Source: Acidimicrobiia bacterium (lineage in GTDB: Bacteria > Actinomycetota > Acidimicrobiia > IMCC26256 > PALSA-555). From it: a DNA stretch of 32,049 nt. Below, in pieces: positions 22,381 through 29,695 of this stretch. The DNA is taken from contig SHVJ01000017.1 in the NCBI GenBank assembly GCA_009694295.1, positions 1 through 32,049 on the forward strand. Direction: 5' to 3'. The notes beneath the pieces are model-generated. The model saw only the letters and a program-made list of their open reading frames with translations, was not told the DNA's origin and did not search any database. Each line of letters starts with the position of its first letter. Positions within the stretch are counted from its first letter, which is position 1. Position numbers and translations under genes: made by a program.

Positions 22381-23745
22381 ATGCGCGTCCTGCTGGTGAC
22401 CACCTATGAGCTCGGCCATCAGCCGTTGCTCATCGCCGCGCCAGCCGCGCGGCTGCGCGATCGCGGTCACGACGTGCGCTGCCTCGATCTGTCGATCCAG
22501 CCATGGGATCCGGAGCTCGTCGACTGGGCCGAGCGAATCGCGTTCTCCGTGCCCATGCACACCGCCATGCGGATCGCGCGCCAGGCCATCACGCTCGTGC
22601 GGAAGCTTCGACCCGCGCTCCCCGTCGCATGCTTCGGCCTCTACGGGCCGTTCATGGACGACGTGGCCGATCACGTGTTGGGCGGCGAGACGGATGCTGC
22701 GCTCGTGGACTGGGTCGACGGGCGCCACGACCCCGCTTCCGGCACACGGGTCGTCGTTCACCTCGGCCGTGAGGCCGCGCAAGCCGGCGCTCCGGTGCCG
22801 GCACGCGACCTGCTGCCCTCACTCGATCAGTACGCGCATCTCGCGATCGCCGGCGAGGAACGTGTGGTCGGTTACGTGGAGGCCAGCCACGGGTGCGCCC
22901 ATCGATGCCGCCATTGCCCCGTGCCTGTGATCTACGACGGGCGCCTCCGCATCGTCGAGCTCGACGCGGTGCTCGCCGACGCCGCACAGCAGATCGCCGC
23001 TGGCGCGCAGCACATCACGTTCGGCGATCCCGACTTCCTGAATGGCGCGCAACATTCACTCCGCATCGTTCGCGCACTCCACGAGCGGCACCCCGACGTC
23101 ACCTTCGACTGCACGGTGAAGGTCGAGCACGTGCTGCGCCACGAGAGCATCTGGGCCGAGATGGCCGACGCCCGATGCCTCTTCGTGGTGTCGGCCTTCG
23201 AGTCGGTCGACAACGCGACGCTGGACCGACTCGACAAGGGCCACACCGCAGCCGATGCGGCACGCGCCGTCGCGTTGCTCCGAGAGCGCCGCATCGAGAT
23301 CCGTCCGTCGTGGATGCCCTTCACACCATGGACCACGTTGCGCCAGGTCCAGGACTTGTTGGAGTTCGTGGCCGAGTACGACCTCGTCGGCAACGTCGAT
23401 CCGGTGCAGTACTCGATCCGACTCCTGCTGCCCGAGGGATCGCTGCTGCTGGACCATCCGGATCTCGCCTCGCATCTCGGTCCGTACGACCCCGAGCGGT
23501 CGAGCTACACGTGGACGTCAGGCGATCCAGCGATGGACGTGCTCCAACTCGAGCTGGCTGCGATCGTCGAGCAGCGTCAGACGGCGGGCGACGACATCCC
23601 AACGATCTATCAAGCGCTCCGGGCTGCGTGCGACCTCCCGGAGATCGCGGTCAACGCCGACACCGGCCGACCGCGCCTCACCGAACCGTGGTTCTGCTGC
23701 GCCGAACCGAACGCCGAGCAGCTCGGAGGGATCGCCGAGCGCTGA
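22381..23745 (+). CDS. radical SAM protein with CCAEP tail (CUAEP/CCAEP-tail family), B12-binding-like N-terminus
   Basis: A 454-residue radical SAM enzyme. The N-terminal 150 residues look like a cobalamin-binding (Rossmann) domain (MRVLLVTTYELGHQPLL). The SAM cluster motif is C172-x3-C176-x2-C179 in SHGCAHRCRHCP, followed by a GDPDFLNG strand and a TIM-barrel core. Near the C-terminus C439-C440 stand in the motif Cys-Cys-Ala-Glu-Pro; the family is known as CUAEP/CCAEP-tail radical SAM (seleno)proteins because relatives have selenocysteine at the second cysteine. Both codons here are TGC, so this is the all-cysteine form. ATG 22381 is chosen for the family-like start; GTG 22378 is adjacent. 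Reaction and substrate are unknown; the upstream ATP-grasp ligase is a likely partner. Confidence 0.9.
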   Translation: MRVLLVTTYELGHQPLLIAAPAARLRDRGHDVRCLDLSIQPWDPELVDWAERIAFSVPMHTAMRIARQAITLVRKLRPALPVACFGLYGPFMDDVADHVLGGETDAALVDWVDGRHDPASGTRVVVHLGREAAQAGAPVPARDLLPSLDQYAHLAIAGEERVVGYVEASHGCAHRCRHCPVPVIYDGRLRIVELDAVLADAAQQIAAGAQHITFGDPDFLNGAQHSLRIVRALHERHPDVTFDCTVKVEHVLRHESIWAEMADARCLFVVSAFESVDNATLDRLDKGHTAADAARAVALLRERRIEIRPSWMPFTPWTTLRQVQDLLEFVAEYDLVGNVDPVQYSIRLLLPEGSLLLDHPDLASHLGPYDPERSSYTWTSGDPAMDVLQLELAAIVEQRQTAGDDIPTIYQALRAACDLPEIAVNADTGRPRLTEPWFCCAEPNAEQLGGIAER

Positions 23746-23757
23746 CCGGCCCTTGGC

Positions 23758-24228
23758 TCAGTCTGCGACGTAGCTGAGCGACTGCACCTGCCAGCCCGCA
23801 GCTTCGGTGCCGGTCACTGCGAGGTGCGCCGAGCCGCCCTCGTAGGTGTACGCGCAATCGGGAAGCGCGGGATCGTCGCCGAAGCAACCCTGGAACATGT
23901 ACTGCGCACCGGCACCGCTGGTCTCGAATATCTTTGCGACGGCCGCGGGAGCTGCACACCGGGCGGCAGCAGCCTCGTCACCGGCGATCCAGGCATCGAT
24001 GAACGACATCGCTGCTTCCTCGGGAGTCGTGCAGACGATCCCGATCGTCACCGACGGGGACTCCGTGCTGGTAGTCGTGGTCGTCGGCGGGATGGTCGAG
24101 CTCGTCGTGGTGGCCGTCACCGAGATCTTTGTGTCGCCGTCGCCGCTCACAATGAGCACGGTCCCGACCACCACGAGCAGAACTACGAGGACTCCTGCAC
24201 CGCCGAGCATCCAGCGTTCACGGGTCAT
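23758..24228 (-). CDS. small exported or membrane-anchored protein of unknown function
   Basis: A 156-residue protein that I do not recognise. It has a short basic N-terminus, one hydrophobic helix (about 8-29), a Ser/Thr/Pro-rich linker (about 38-57, ending in STESPS) and a globular C-terminal domain (about 60-156) with four cysteines in IVCTT, ARCAA, QGCFG and PDCAY, able to form two disulfides outside the membrane. The domain size and helix-then-sheet pattern would fit an NTF2-like fold, as a guess. ATG 24228 overlaps the TGA of aconitase (ATGA), so it is translationally coupled to a TCA-cycle enzyme. It converges on the radical SAM gene. Confidence 0.78.
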   Translation of the reverse strand: MTRERWMLGGAGVLVVLLVVVGTVLIVSGDGDTKISVTATTTSSTIPPTTTTTSTESPSVTIGIVCTTPEEAAMSFIDAWIAGDEAAAARCAAPAAVAKIFETSGAGAQYMFQGCFGDDPALPDCAYTYEGGSAHLAVTGTEAAGWQVQSLSYVAD

Positions 24229-26537
24229 GGCTTTGCTCCGTCCTTGGCCAGCGCCGCTTCCTGTGCGCGGAGCACGTTCAACGCTGAACCGGCGTGGAAC
24301 CACTCGATGTGCTCCTCCGACATGGTGTGTGTCGCCTCGATCTCGTCGGTCGCACCGCTGCTGTGACGGATCACCAGTCGGACCGGCCGACCCGGCTGCA
24401 GGTTCGCGAGATCGACGATGTCGATGCGGTCGTCGACGAGGATTCGTTCGTAGTCGTCGGGCTTGGCGAACGTGAGGGCAAGGATCCCTTGCTTCTTCAG
24501 GTTCGTCTCGTGGATGCGCGCGAACGAGCGAACGAGCACGGCGCGTCCGTTCATGGCCCGCGGTTCCATCGCGGCGTGCTCCCGCGATGATCCTTCGCCG
24601 TAGTTCTCGTCGCCGACGGCAATCCACGGGATGCCCGCTTCCTTGTATGCCTTGGCGATCTCGGGAAGCGGCTTCTGCGAGCCGTCTCGCACGTCGATCC
24701 CCTCACCAGCACCGCTCGGCACGAACGCGTTGTTCACACCAGAGAACAGGTTCTGGGAGATGTTCGTGAGGTGACCTCGGTAGGTGAGCCACGGGCCGGC
24801 CGGCGAAATGTGGTCGGTCGTGCACTTCCCGACCGCCTTCATGAGCACGGCAAGTCCGGTGAGATCGTTCCCGTCCCAAGCGGGGAACGGCTCGAGCAGC
24901 TCGAGTCGCTCCGAGTCGGGCTTCACCACCACCTTCACCTTGGAACCATCAGGTGACGGCTCCACGAATCCCGACTTGCCCGGATCGAACCCCTTGGCCG
25001 GGAGCTCGTCGGCGGTCGGCGCCAAGAGCACGACCTCGTGGCCGTCGTCGGCGACGATGGGCTCGTGCAGGAAGTCGTGGTCGAGACGACCGGTGAGCGC
25101 CATCGCAACGACCGTCTCCGGCGAACCGATGAAAGAAAGCGTCGCCGGATTGCCGTCGTTGCGTCGCGGGAAGTTGCGATTGAACGACGACACGATCGTA
25201 TTCTGCATACCGAGCTGCATGTCGTCGCGCCGCCACTGCCCGATGCACGGCCCGCACGCGTTCGCCAGAACGGTCGCGCCGATGGCTTCGAGATCCTTGA
25301 GGTAGCCGTCGCGCTTGATCGTGGCGCGCACCTGCTCCGAACCTGGCGTGATGAGCAACGGCGTGCGGACCTTCAAGCCCGCGGCCTTCGCCTGCCGCGC
25401 GATGTTCGCAGCGCGTCCGATGTCTTCGTACGACGAGTTGGTGCAGGAACCGACGAGCGCGTACGAAATCTTGGCGGGATAGCCCTCTTTCTTGACCGCG
25501 GCCTTGACTTCGGAGATCGGGCGGTCGAGGTCGGGCGTGTGCGGCCCGACGAGGTGCGGCTCAAGCTCGTCGAGGTTGATCTCGATGACGCGGTCGAAGA
25601 ACTTCTCTGGCTCGCCCTCGACTTCCGGGTCGCAACGTAGGAACTCGGCGCAGCCATCCGCGAGATCGGCGAGCGCGTCGCGCTTCGTGCTCTTGAGATA
25701 CGCCGCAGCCCGATCGTCGTGCGGGAAAAGCGAGCAGGTGGCACCGATCTCTGCGCCCATGTTGCAGATGGTCGCCTTGCCGGTGGCTGAGATCGACGCG
25801 GTGCCGGGTCCGAAGTACTCGACGATCGCGTTGGTGCCGCCCTTGACCGTGAGGATGCCGGCGACCTTGAGGATGACGTCCTTCGCCGCCGCCCATCCCG
25901 AGAGCTGACCGGTGAGCTTCACGCCGATGAGGTTCGGCACGCGTGTGTTGAACGGCCAGCCCGCCATCACGTCGACGGCGTCGGCCCCGCCCACGCCGAT
26001 GGCAACCATGCCGAGCCCGCCGGCGTTCGGCGTGTGACTGTCGGTGCCGATCATCATCCCGCCGGGGAACGCGTACTGCTCGAGCACGACCTGGTGGATG
26101 ATCCCTGAGCCCGGCTTCCAGAAGCCGATCCCGTACTTGGCCGACACGCTCTGCAGGAAGTCGTAGACCTCCTTGTTGGTGTCGAGCGCGTGCTTGAGGT
26201 CTTTGTCGGCACCGATGTGCGCCTGGATCAAGTGATCGCAATGCACCGTGGTCGGGACGGCCACGCTGGGCAAGCCGGCCGTCATGAACTGGAGAAGCGC
26301 CATCTGCGCGGTGGCGTCCTGCATCGCGACCCGATCGGGTCGGTAGTCGGCATAGTCGACGCCGCGCCCGAGACCGACGGTCTCGGCATTGTCGGCGTGC
26401 GCGATCAGCACCTTCTCCGCGAAGGTCAACGGCCGGCCCAGCCGTCGACGCCCGATCTCGACGCACTCGGGATAGCGGGCGTACAACGACTCGACGAGCT
26501 CTACCGGTGTGGTGGGTCCGACTCGCGACTCGGCCAT
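24225..26537 (-). CDS. acn: aconitate hydratase, mitochondrial type
   Basis: Interconverts citrate and isocitrate in the TCA cycle with a 4Fe-4S cluster. At about 770 residues it is the mitochondrial-type enzyme, not the roughly 900-residue AcnA/IRP type common in other Actinobacteria. The cluster cysteines are in LVGSCTNSSYEDI and LANACGPCIGQW; other active-site segments are MMIGTDSHTPNAGGLG, and VGDENYGEGSSREHAAMEPR with the catalytic serine in the swivel domain. ATG 26537 has GGAG six bases upstream and is preferred; an in-frame GTG at 26579 would add 14 residues. The small exported protein overlaps its stop by 4 bases. The vapBC module lies just upstream on the same strand, but a TAACCT gives acn its own promoter. 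Confidence 0.95.
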   Translation of the reverse strand: MAESRVGPTTPVELVESLYARYPECVEIGRRRLGRPLTFAEKVLIAHADNAETVGLGRGVDYADYRPDRVAMQDATAQMALLQFMTAGLPSVAVPTTVHCDHLIQAHIGADKDLKHALDTNKEVYDFLQSVSAKYGIGFWKPGSGIIHQVVLEQYAFPGGMMIGTDSHTPNAGGLGMVAIGVGGADAVDVMAGWPFNTRVPNLIGVKLTGQLSGWAAAKDVILKVAGILTVKGGTNAIVEYFGPGTASISATGKATICNMGAEIGATCSLFPHDDRAAAYLKSTKRDALADLADGCAEFLRCDPEVEGEPEKFFDRVIEINLDELEPHLVGPHTPDLDRPISEVKAAVKKEGYPAKISYALVGSCTNSSYEDIGRAANIARQAKAAGLKVRTPLLITPGSEQVRATIKRDGYLKDLEAIGATVLANACGPCIGQWRRDDMQLGMQNTIVSSFNRNFPRRNDGNPATLSFIGSPETVVAMALTGRLDHDFLHEPIVADDGHEVVLLAPTADELPAKGFDPGKSGFVEPSPDGSKVKVVVKPDSERLELLEPFPAWDGNDLTGLAVLMKAVGKCTTDHISPAGPWLTYRGHLTNISQNLFSGVNNAFVPSGAGEGIDVRDGSQKPLPEIAKAYKEAGIPWIAVGDENYGEGSSREHAAMEPRAMNGRAVLVRSFARIHETNLKKQGILALTFAKPDDYERILVDDRIDIVDLANLQPGRPVRLVIRHSSGATDEIEATHTMSEEHIEWFHAGSALNVLRAQEAALAKDGAKP

Positions 26538-26583
26538 CGGTTGCTCCAGGGCTGTCGGCTTGCCAAAGGTGCGATTCACCCTG

Positions 26584-26589
26584 AGGTTA
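26584..26589 (-). promoter_or_regulatory. candidate -10 element for aconitase
   Basis: Minus-strand TAACCT (26589 to 26584) lies in the 108 bases between the vapC stop and the acn ATG at 26537. Transcription from it would start near 26577 and give a leader of about 40 bases including the GGAG ribosome site. It is also 4 bases from an alternative GTG start at 26579, so a leaderless form cannot be excluded. Confidence 0.4.
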
Positions 26590-26645
26590 CCGCCGGCATC
26601 ATTCGATCTCGGAAACTCGACGCGTCGAGACCTGATCTCCTCGAG

Positions 26646-27074
26646 CTAGCCCAGTGGGTGGCGCCAGCGCAGACCGGGGAAGCGTGCGTAGTCACGGTCC
26701 GTGGTGATCCACTCGCTCCCGGTCTCGATCGCCAATGCTGCGAGGTACGCGTCCGGCACGAGGTTCCCCTTTGCACCGACGCTCCGACACAAGTCAGTGA
26801 AGATCCCCCAGTGGCGCCGACCCGGCGCGACTGGCACGGCGTTGGGCTGCGTGCGAATCGAGTCCGCGAAGTCGAAAGCGACGGCAAGACTCGTAGGCGG
26901 GTCGAAGATCCTCGGGTGCGTCACGATGCGCACGAAGCTACTCAGCACCAGATCTGACACACCGAACGCCGCCGGTGCGTGTCGTTGCTCGTCAAGCCAC
27001 GCCCGGTATCGCTCGTGGTCGGGACTGCCTGACCGATGCGCGTAGATGAGGACGTTGACATCGGCGAGGATCAC
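26646..27074 (-). CDS. vapC: VapC-family PIN-domain ribonuclease toxin
   Basis: Toxin of a type II toxin-antitoxin pair: a 142-residue PIN-domain nuclease expected to cut RNA when freed from its antitoxin. The first acidic residue is in the N-terminal MILADVNVLIYAHR, and the later acidic cluster is in NLVPDAYLAALAIETG and ITTDRDYARFPGLRW; together they form the magnesium site. The GTG at 27074 overlaps the antitoxin stop (GTGA), the usual coupled order with the antitoxin first. It sits between the cyclophilin gene and aconitase, as a small insert. The RNA target is unknown. Confidence 0.92.
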   Translation of the reverse strand: MILADVNVLIYAHRSGSPDHERYRAWLDEQRHAPAAFGVSDLVLSSFVRIVTHPRIFDPPTSLAVAFDFADSIRTQPNAVPVAPGRRHWGIFTDLCRSVGAKGNLVPDAYLAALAIETGSEWITTDRDYARFPGLRWRHPLG

Positions 27075-27304
27075 CCTCGATCCATCAGCTCCAGCAAGCC
27101 CGCCGAGTCATCGAGGTCGACCCCCGGTCGTGTCGTGCCGTGCACGACGGGCAGCGGCGCGACCGACGATGAAGACACGTCGGCGCGGCCCAATGCCTGA
27201 CGCAGGGCGTCCTCGATCACGGCGGTGAGGGTGCGGCCAGTCTCCGCGGCACGTCGCTTGGTAGCGGCAAGCAAGTCGTCGTCGAGCCGAACCGTCGTGC
27301 GCAT
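27071..27304 (-). CDS. vapB: VapB-family ribbon-helix-helix antitoxin
   Basis: A 77-residue antitoxin. The N-terminal 45 residues form a ribbon-helix-helix DNA-binding domain (MRTTVRLDDDLLAATKRR, then GRTLTAVIEDALRQAL), and the tail (about 50-77, ending DSAGLLELMDRG) is the part expected to bind and mask VapC. The stop overlaps the vapC GTG by 4 bases. It starts at ATG 27304, inside the left arm of an inverted repeat, so the antitoxin-toxin complex probably represses its own gene there. Confidence 0.9.
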   Translation of the reverse strand: MRTTVRLDDDLLAATKRRAAETGRTLTAVIEDALRQALGRADVSSSSVAPLPVVHGTTRPGVDLDDSAGLLELMDRG

Positions 27305-27341
27305 ACATCAAAGCATCACATACTTGATGTAAATATGTCAA
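27304..27341 (-). promoter_or_regulatory. vapBC promoter and inverted-repeat operator
   Basis: On the minus strand a perfect TTGACA (27341 to 27336) is the best -35 in the window, followed by an AT-rich spacer; the -10 is not clear. A perfect 8-bp inverted repeat, TACATCAA (27304-27311) and TTGATGTA (27324-27331) with a 12-base centre, covers the region between the -35 and the ATG. This is the normal place for autoregulation by a VapBC complex. The base composition here is far more AT-rich than its surroundings. Confidence 0.7.
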
Positions 27342-27362
27342 GGCTCAGGCGCGGCCCCCTCG

Positions 27363-27839
27363 CTATGAGCGGGGAACTTCCTCGACCACGACCGACTCCA
27401 TCACGTCGCCGACCTGGGTGGCCTGGGCTACGTCGATGCCTTCGATGAGGTGGCCGAAGAGGTTGTAGTCCTTCGAGAGCTTCTTCGTGCAGTCAGCGAT
27501 GCAGATGAAGAACTGCGAGCCATTCGTGTGCGGTCCGGCGTTGGCCATCGCGACCGCGCCAAGCGTGTACTCGCCGAGCACGGGCTCGTCGTTCCACTTG
27601 TACCCCGGTCCGCCGGTGCCGGTGCCCTCGGGGCAGCCGCCCTGGACCACGAAGTCGGGAACGACGCGGTGGAACGTGAGGCCGTTGTAGTAGCCGTCGC
27701 GGGTCAAACCCACGAAGTGGTTCACGGTCTCGGGCGCGAGCAACGGGTCGAGGTCCATGACCATCGTGCCGCGGTTCGTGGTGATCGTGGTGCGGTAGAT
27801 GTTCGCCGCGTCGGTCTGGGGTTCGGGCTTGCTCGCCAT
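27363..27839 (-). CDS. cyclophilin-type peptidyl-prolyl cis-trans isomerase
   Basis: A 158-residue single-domain cyclophilin that speeds proline isomerisation during folding. The family core is clear: TVNHFVGLTRDGYYNGLTFHRVVPDFVVQGG, with the catalytic arginine in FHRV, followed by TLGAVAMANAGPHTNGSQFFI and the NLFGHLIEG end. No signal peptide, so it is cytosolic. ATG 27839 has GAGAGG about 10 bases upstream. It is 43 bases downstream of ccmI on the same strand and could be read through from the cytochrome c maturation operon, although the gap holds short AGGTT repeats. Ends shortly before the vapB promoter region. Confidence 0.94.
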   Translation of the reverse strand: MASKPEPQTDAANIYRTTITTNRGTMVMDLDPLLAPETVNHFVGLTRDGYYNGLTFHRVVPDFVVQGGCPEGTGTGGPGYKWNDEPVLGEYTLGAVAMANAGPHTNGSQFFICIADCTKKLSKDYNLFGHLIEGIDVAQATQVGDVMESVVVEEVPRS

Positions 27840-27856
27840 TGGGCTGTGCCTCTCTT

Positions 27857-27885
27857 CAGGTTTCGGGTGTCAGGTTCGAGGTTCA
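27857..27885. repeat. short AGGTT-based repeat between ccmI and the cyclophilin gene
   Basis: Three AGGTT copies (27858-27862, 27872-27876, 27879-27883) occur within larger near-repeats of the form TCAGGTTTCGGGTG and TCAGGTTCGAGG, running into the ccmI stop codon. The 10-mer TCAGGTTTCG (27856-27865) also occurs at 10586-10595 upstream of whiB1. It may be a small dispersed repeat; no function is claimed. Confidence 0.4.
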
Positions 27886-28701
27886 GGGAGTCGTCGTCGT
27901 AGGTGCTTCGAGAACGTTGGTCACGTCCGCAAGGAGTTGGCGCGCCTGGTCAGCGAACACGCCGTCGGGAGCGAGGATCAAGTACCGCTGGAGGTCATTC
28001 TGGGCCGCGGCGAAGTCCCCGTACTCATTGGCGAGGACGATCGCCCGAAAGAAGCGGGCATCCGGGTATTCGGGGTCGATGTCGATGGCCGTGTCGAGGC
28101 GCTCCCGGGCGGTGGCGACGAACTCGGCGGCCTGTTCGGGTGCTGCCACCGCCGTCACGTAGAAGAGCCGCCCTGACTGCGCGTACGCCTCGACGTTCTC
28201 CGGATCGAGGCGAATGACCTCGTCGTATTGCTCGAATGCGCCAGCGATGTCGTCATCACGTTCGAGATATCGGGCGAGCAGGAGCCGGCTTCCTACATCG
28301 GTCGGATCCTGCTCAACGGCGAGCTCGAGCTGCTCGCGGGCACTCGGCGCTTTCGTTCCTTGCGTCTGGTTGTTGCCCGACGACGTCTGCCCCGGCTCAC
28401 GGGTACCGAGCGCCGAAGCAAGGGCGACTCCCGCTCCCACCGCCAGCGCAACAATCGCCCCGACGACGAGCGCCCGGCGACCCCATGGGACGGGTTCCTT
28501 TGACGGGCGCGCGTCGACGCCGTCGCGTAACGCTCGAATGACCGCGGCAGCACGCGCCGTGTAGTCGTCGTGCAGGGCGATGTACGAGGCCTCGTCGATT
28601 CCGCCAGCTGCGCGCTCCGCTTCGAGGTCATCGAGCGATCGCAGGAGAAAGTCGCGCTCCGACTCGAGCCGTGCGTGTTCCTCAGTCCCGCTCCCGCTCA
28701 T
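27883..28701 (-). CDS. ccmI: CcmI-like TPR protein of cytochrome c maturation
   Basis: A 272-residue membrane-anchored tetratricopeptide protein. The N-terminal part (about 1-70) is the charged helical hairpin LESERDFLLRSLDDLEAERAAG found in CcmI/CycH proteins, followed by one membrane helix (about 76-98), a linker, and TPR repeats (about 115-260, for example SRLLLARYLERDDDIAGAFEQYDEVIRLDPENVEAY in consecutive units) that should lie outside the membrane and hold apocytochrome c for the haem ligation step. ATG 28701 overlaps the ccmH stop (ATGA). It is the last gene of the Ccm block. The Ccm assignment rests on context and the N-terminal hairpin rather than on strong identity. Confidence 0.85.
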   Translation of the reverse strand: MSGSGTEEHARLESERDFLLRSLDDLEAERAAGGIDEASYIALHDDYTARAAAVIRALRDGVDARPSKEPVPWGRRALVVGAIVALAVGAGVALASALGTREPGQTSSGNNQTQGTKAPSAREQLELAVEQDPTDVGSRLLLARYLERDDDIAGAFEQYDEVIRLDPENVEAYAQSGRLFYVTAVAAPEQAAEFVATARERLDTAIDIDPEYPDARFFRAIVLANEYGDFAAAQNDLQRYLILAPDGVFADQARQLLADVTNVLEAPTTTTP

Positions 28702-29153
28702 TCGTGACGAGCCTTGTCCACGAGCGCCTCATCGGCCTTGGTCGCGTGCATCGGTGCCTCGCGGCGCCAACGACGTGACGCGAACACCAATCCGGCACCC
28801 GCAGCGATCAGCGCGGCGACGGGAAGTCCCCACACGATCACCCCAAGCCCGCTCCCCGCTGGCTCGAGCAGCGTCGACTCGCCGTACCGCTCGACGTACA
28901 CGGCCTGAATCGCGTCATCGGACTCCCCCGCGGCAACGCGCTTGCTGATGTCGCGACGGATCGCACGTGCCGTCGGCGTCGCCGATTCGGCGACCGACAG
29001 CGCCTCACAGTCCGGGCACCGCAGGTTGCTCGCGATGTCCTGCACCCGTTCGCGATCGGTAGCGGCGTCGCCCGACGGCCACGCGGCCCACGCCAGCGCG
29101 ACGAGCACGACGGTACCCAGCGCCGCCCAGGCGATGACCCGCCGAGACTTCAT
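28698..29153 (-). CDS. ccmH: CcmH/CycL cytochrome c maturation thiol-reductase subunit
   Basis: A 151-residue CcmH that keeps apocytochrome cysteines reduced and works with CcmF in haem attachment. The domain motif is LRCPDCEALSVAES with redox cysteines C46 and C49, in a three-helix bundle facing outside, between an N-terminal signal-anchor (about 5-24) and a second membrane helix (about 103-126). The typical proteobacterial form is LRCxxCQ; here CPDCEA. ATG 29153 overlaps the ccmG stop (ATGA), and its own stop overlaps ccmI, so translation is coupled on both sides. Confidence 0.93.
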   Translation of the reverse strand: MKSRRVIAWAALGTVVLVALAWAAWPSGDAATDRERVQDIASNLRCPDCEALSVAESATPTARAIRRDISKRVAAGESDDAIQAVYVERYGESTLLEPAGSGLGVIVWGLPVAALIAAGAGLVFASRRWRREAPMHATKADEALVDKARHE

Positions 29154-29695
29154 GTTCCGACCCGACGCGCGGCCGCGAGCATCGCTTCCAGATCCTTGAC
29201 CCGCGCTGGCAGCAACAGCGAGGCCGAGATCGTGCCGTCGGCCGAGATGGCGAACGTCTCGGGCTGGCCCCTCGTTCCGAACGCCAGCGCGGCGTCGGCG
29301 TCGGGGTCGAGCGCGATGATCCAGTCCATGCCGTCCCTCACGACCGCCTTGCGCGCCTCGTTCTCCGTGTCGCTGCGAACGATGCCCAGCATGATGAAGT
29401 CCGGCTCGCTGGCATGGCGGGCGTAGAACTCCTTGAGCGCGGGGAGTTCCTCTTCGCACGGGATGCACCACGAGTTCCAGAAGTTCACGATGACCGCTCG
29501 CCCCACGAGGTCCTGTTCCGTGAAAGTCTCACCGTCGAGCGTCTTGACCGAGAAGGACGGGAGCGGATCACCGAGCAACTGACTGACCTTGGACTCCGCA
29601 CGCGGATCGCTGCCCACTTGAGTGGCGAGGACCACGGCGAACGCCACAACGAACACCGCAACAGCGAGCGCGACCGCTCGCGCCGGACGCTTCAT
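29150..29695 (-). CDS. ccmG: CcmG/DsbE thioredoxin-like protein
   Basis: A 181-residue membrane-tethered thioredoxin-fold protein that reduces apocytochrome c or CcmH on the outer side of the membrane. After an N-terminal membrane helix (about 6-25) comes the DsbE-type domain with active site W76-C77-I-P-C80 in NFWNSWCIPCEEELP and a later cis-proline region (GTRGQPETFAI). ATG 29695 overlaps the ccmF stop and the stop overlaps ccmH, each by 4 bases. Related TlpA/ResA proteins look similar; the operon decides for CcmG. Confidence 0.95.
   Translation of the reverse strand: MKRPARAVALAVAVFVVAFAVVLATQVGSDPRAESKVSQLLGDPLPSFSVKTLDGETFTEQDLVGRAVIVNFWNSWCIPCEEELPALKEFYARHASEPDFIMLGIVRSDTENEARKAVVRDGMDWIIALDPDADAALAFGTRGQPETFAISADGTISASLLLPARVKDLEAMLAAARRVGT

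Noticed and set aside
26538-26579. GTG 26579 as the aconitase start
   Set aside because: It would add 14 residues and is only 4 bases from the -10-like TAACCT; ATG 26537 has GGAG at a good distance. Not fully excluded.
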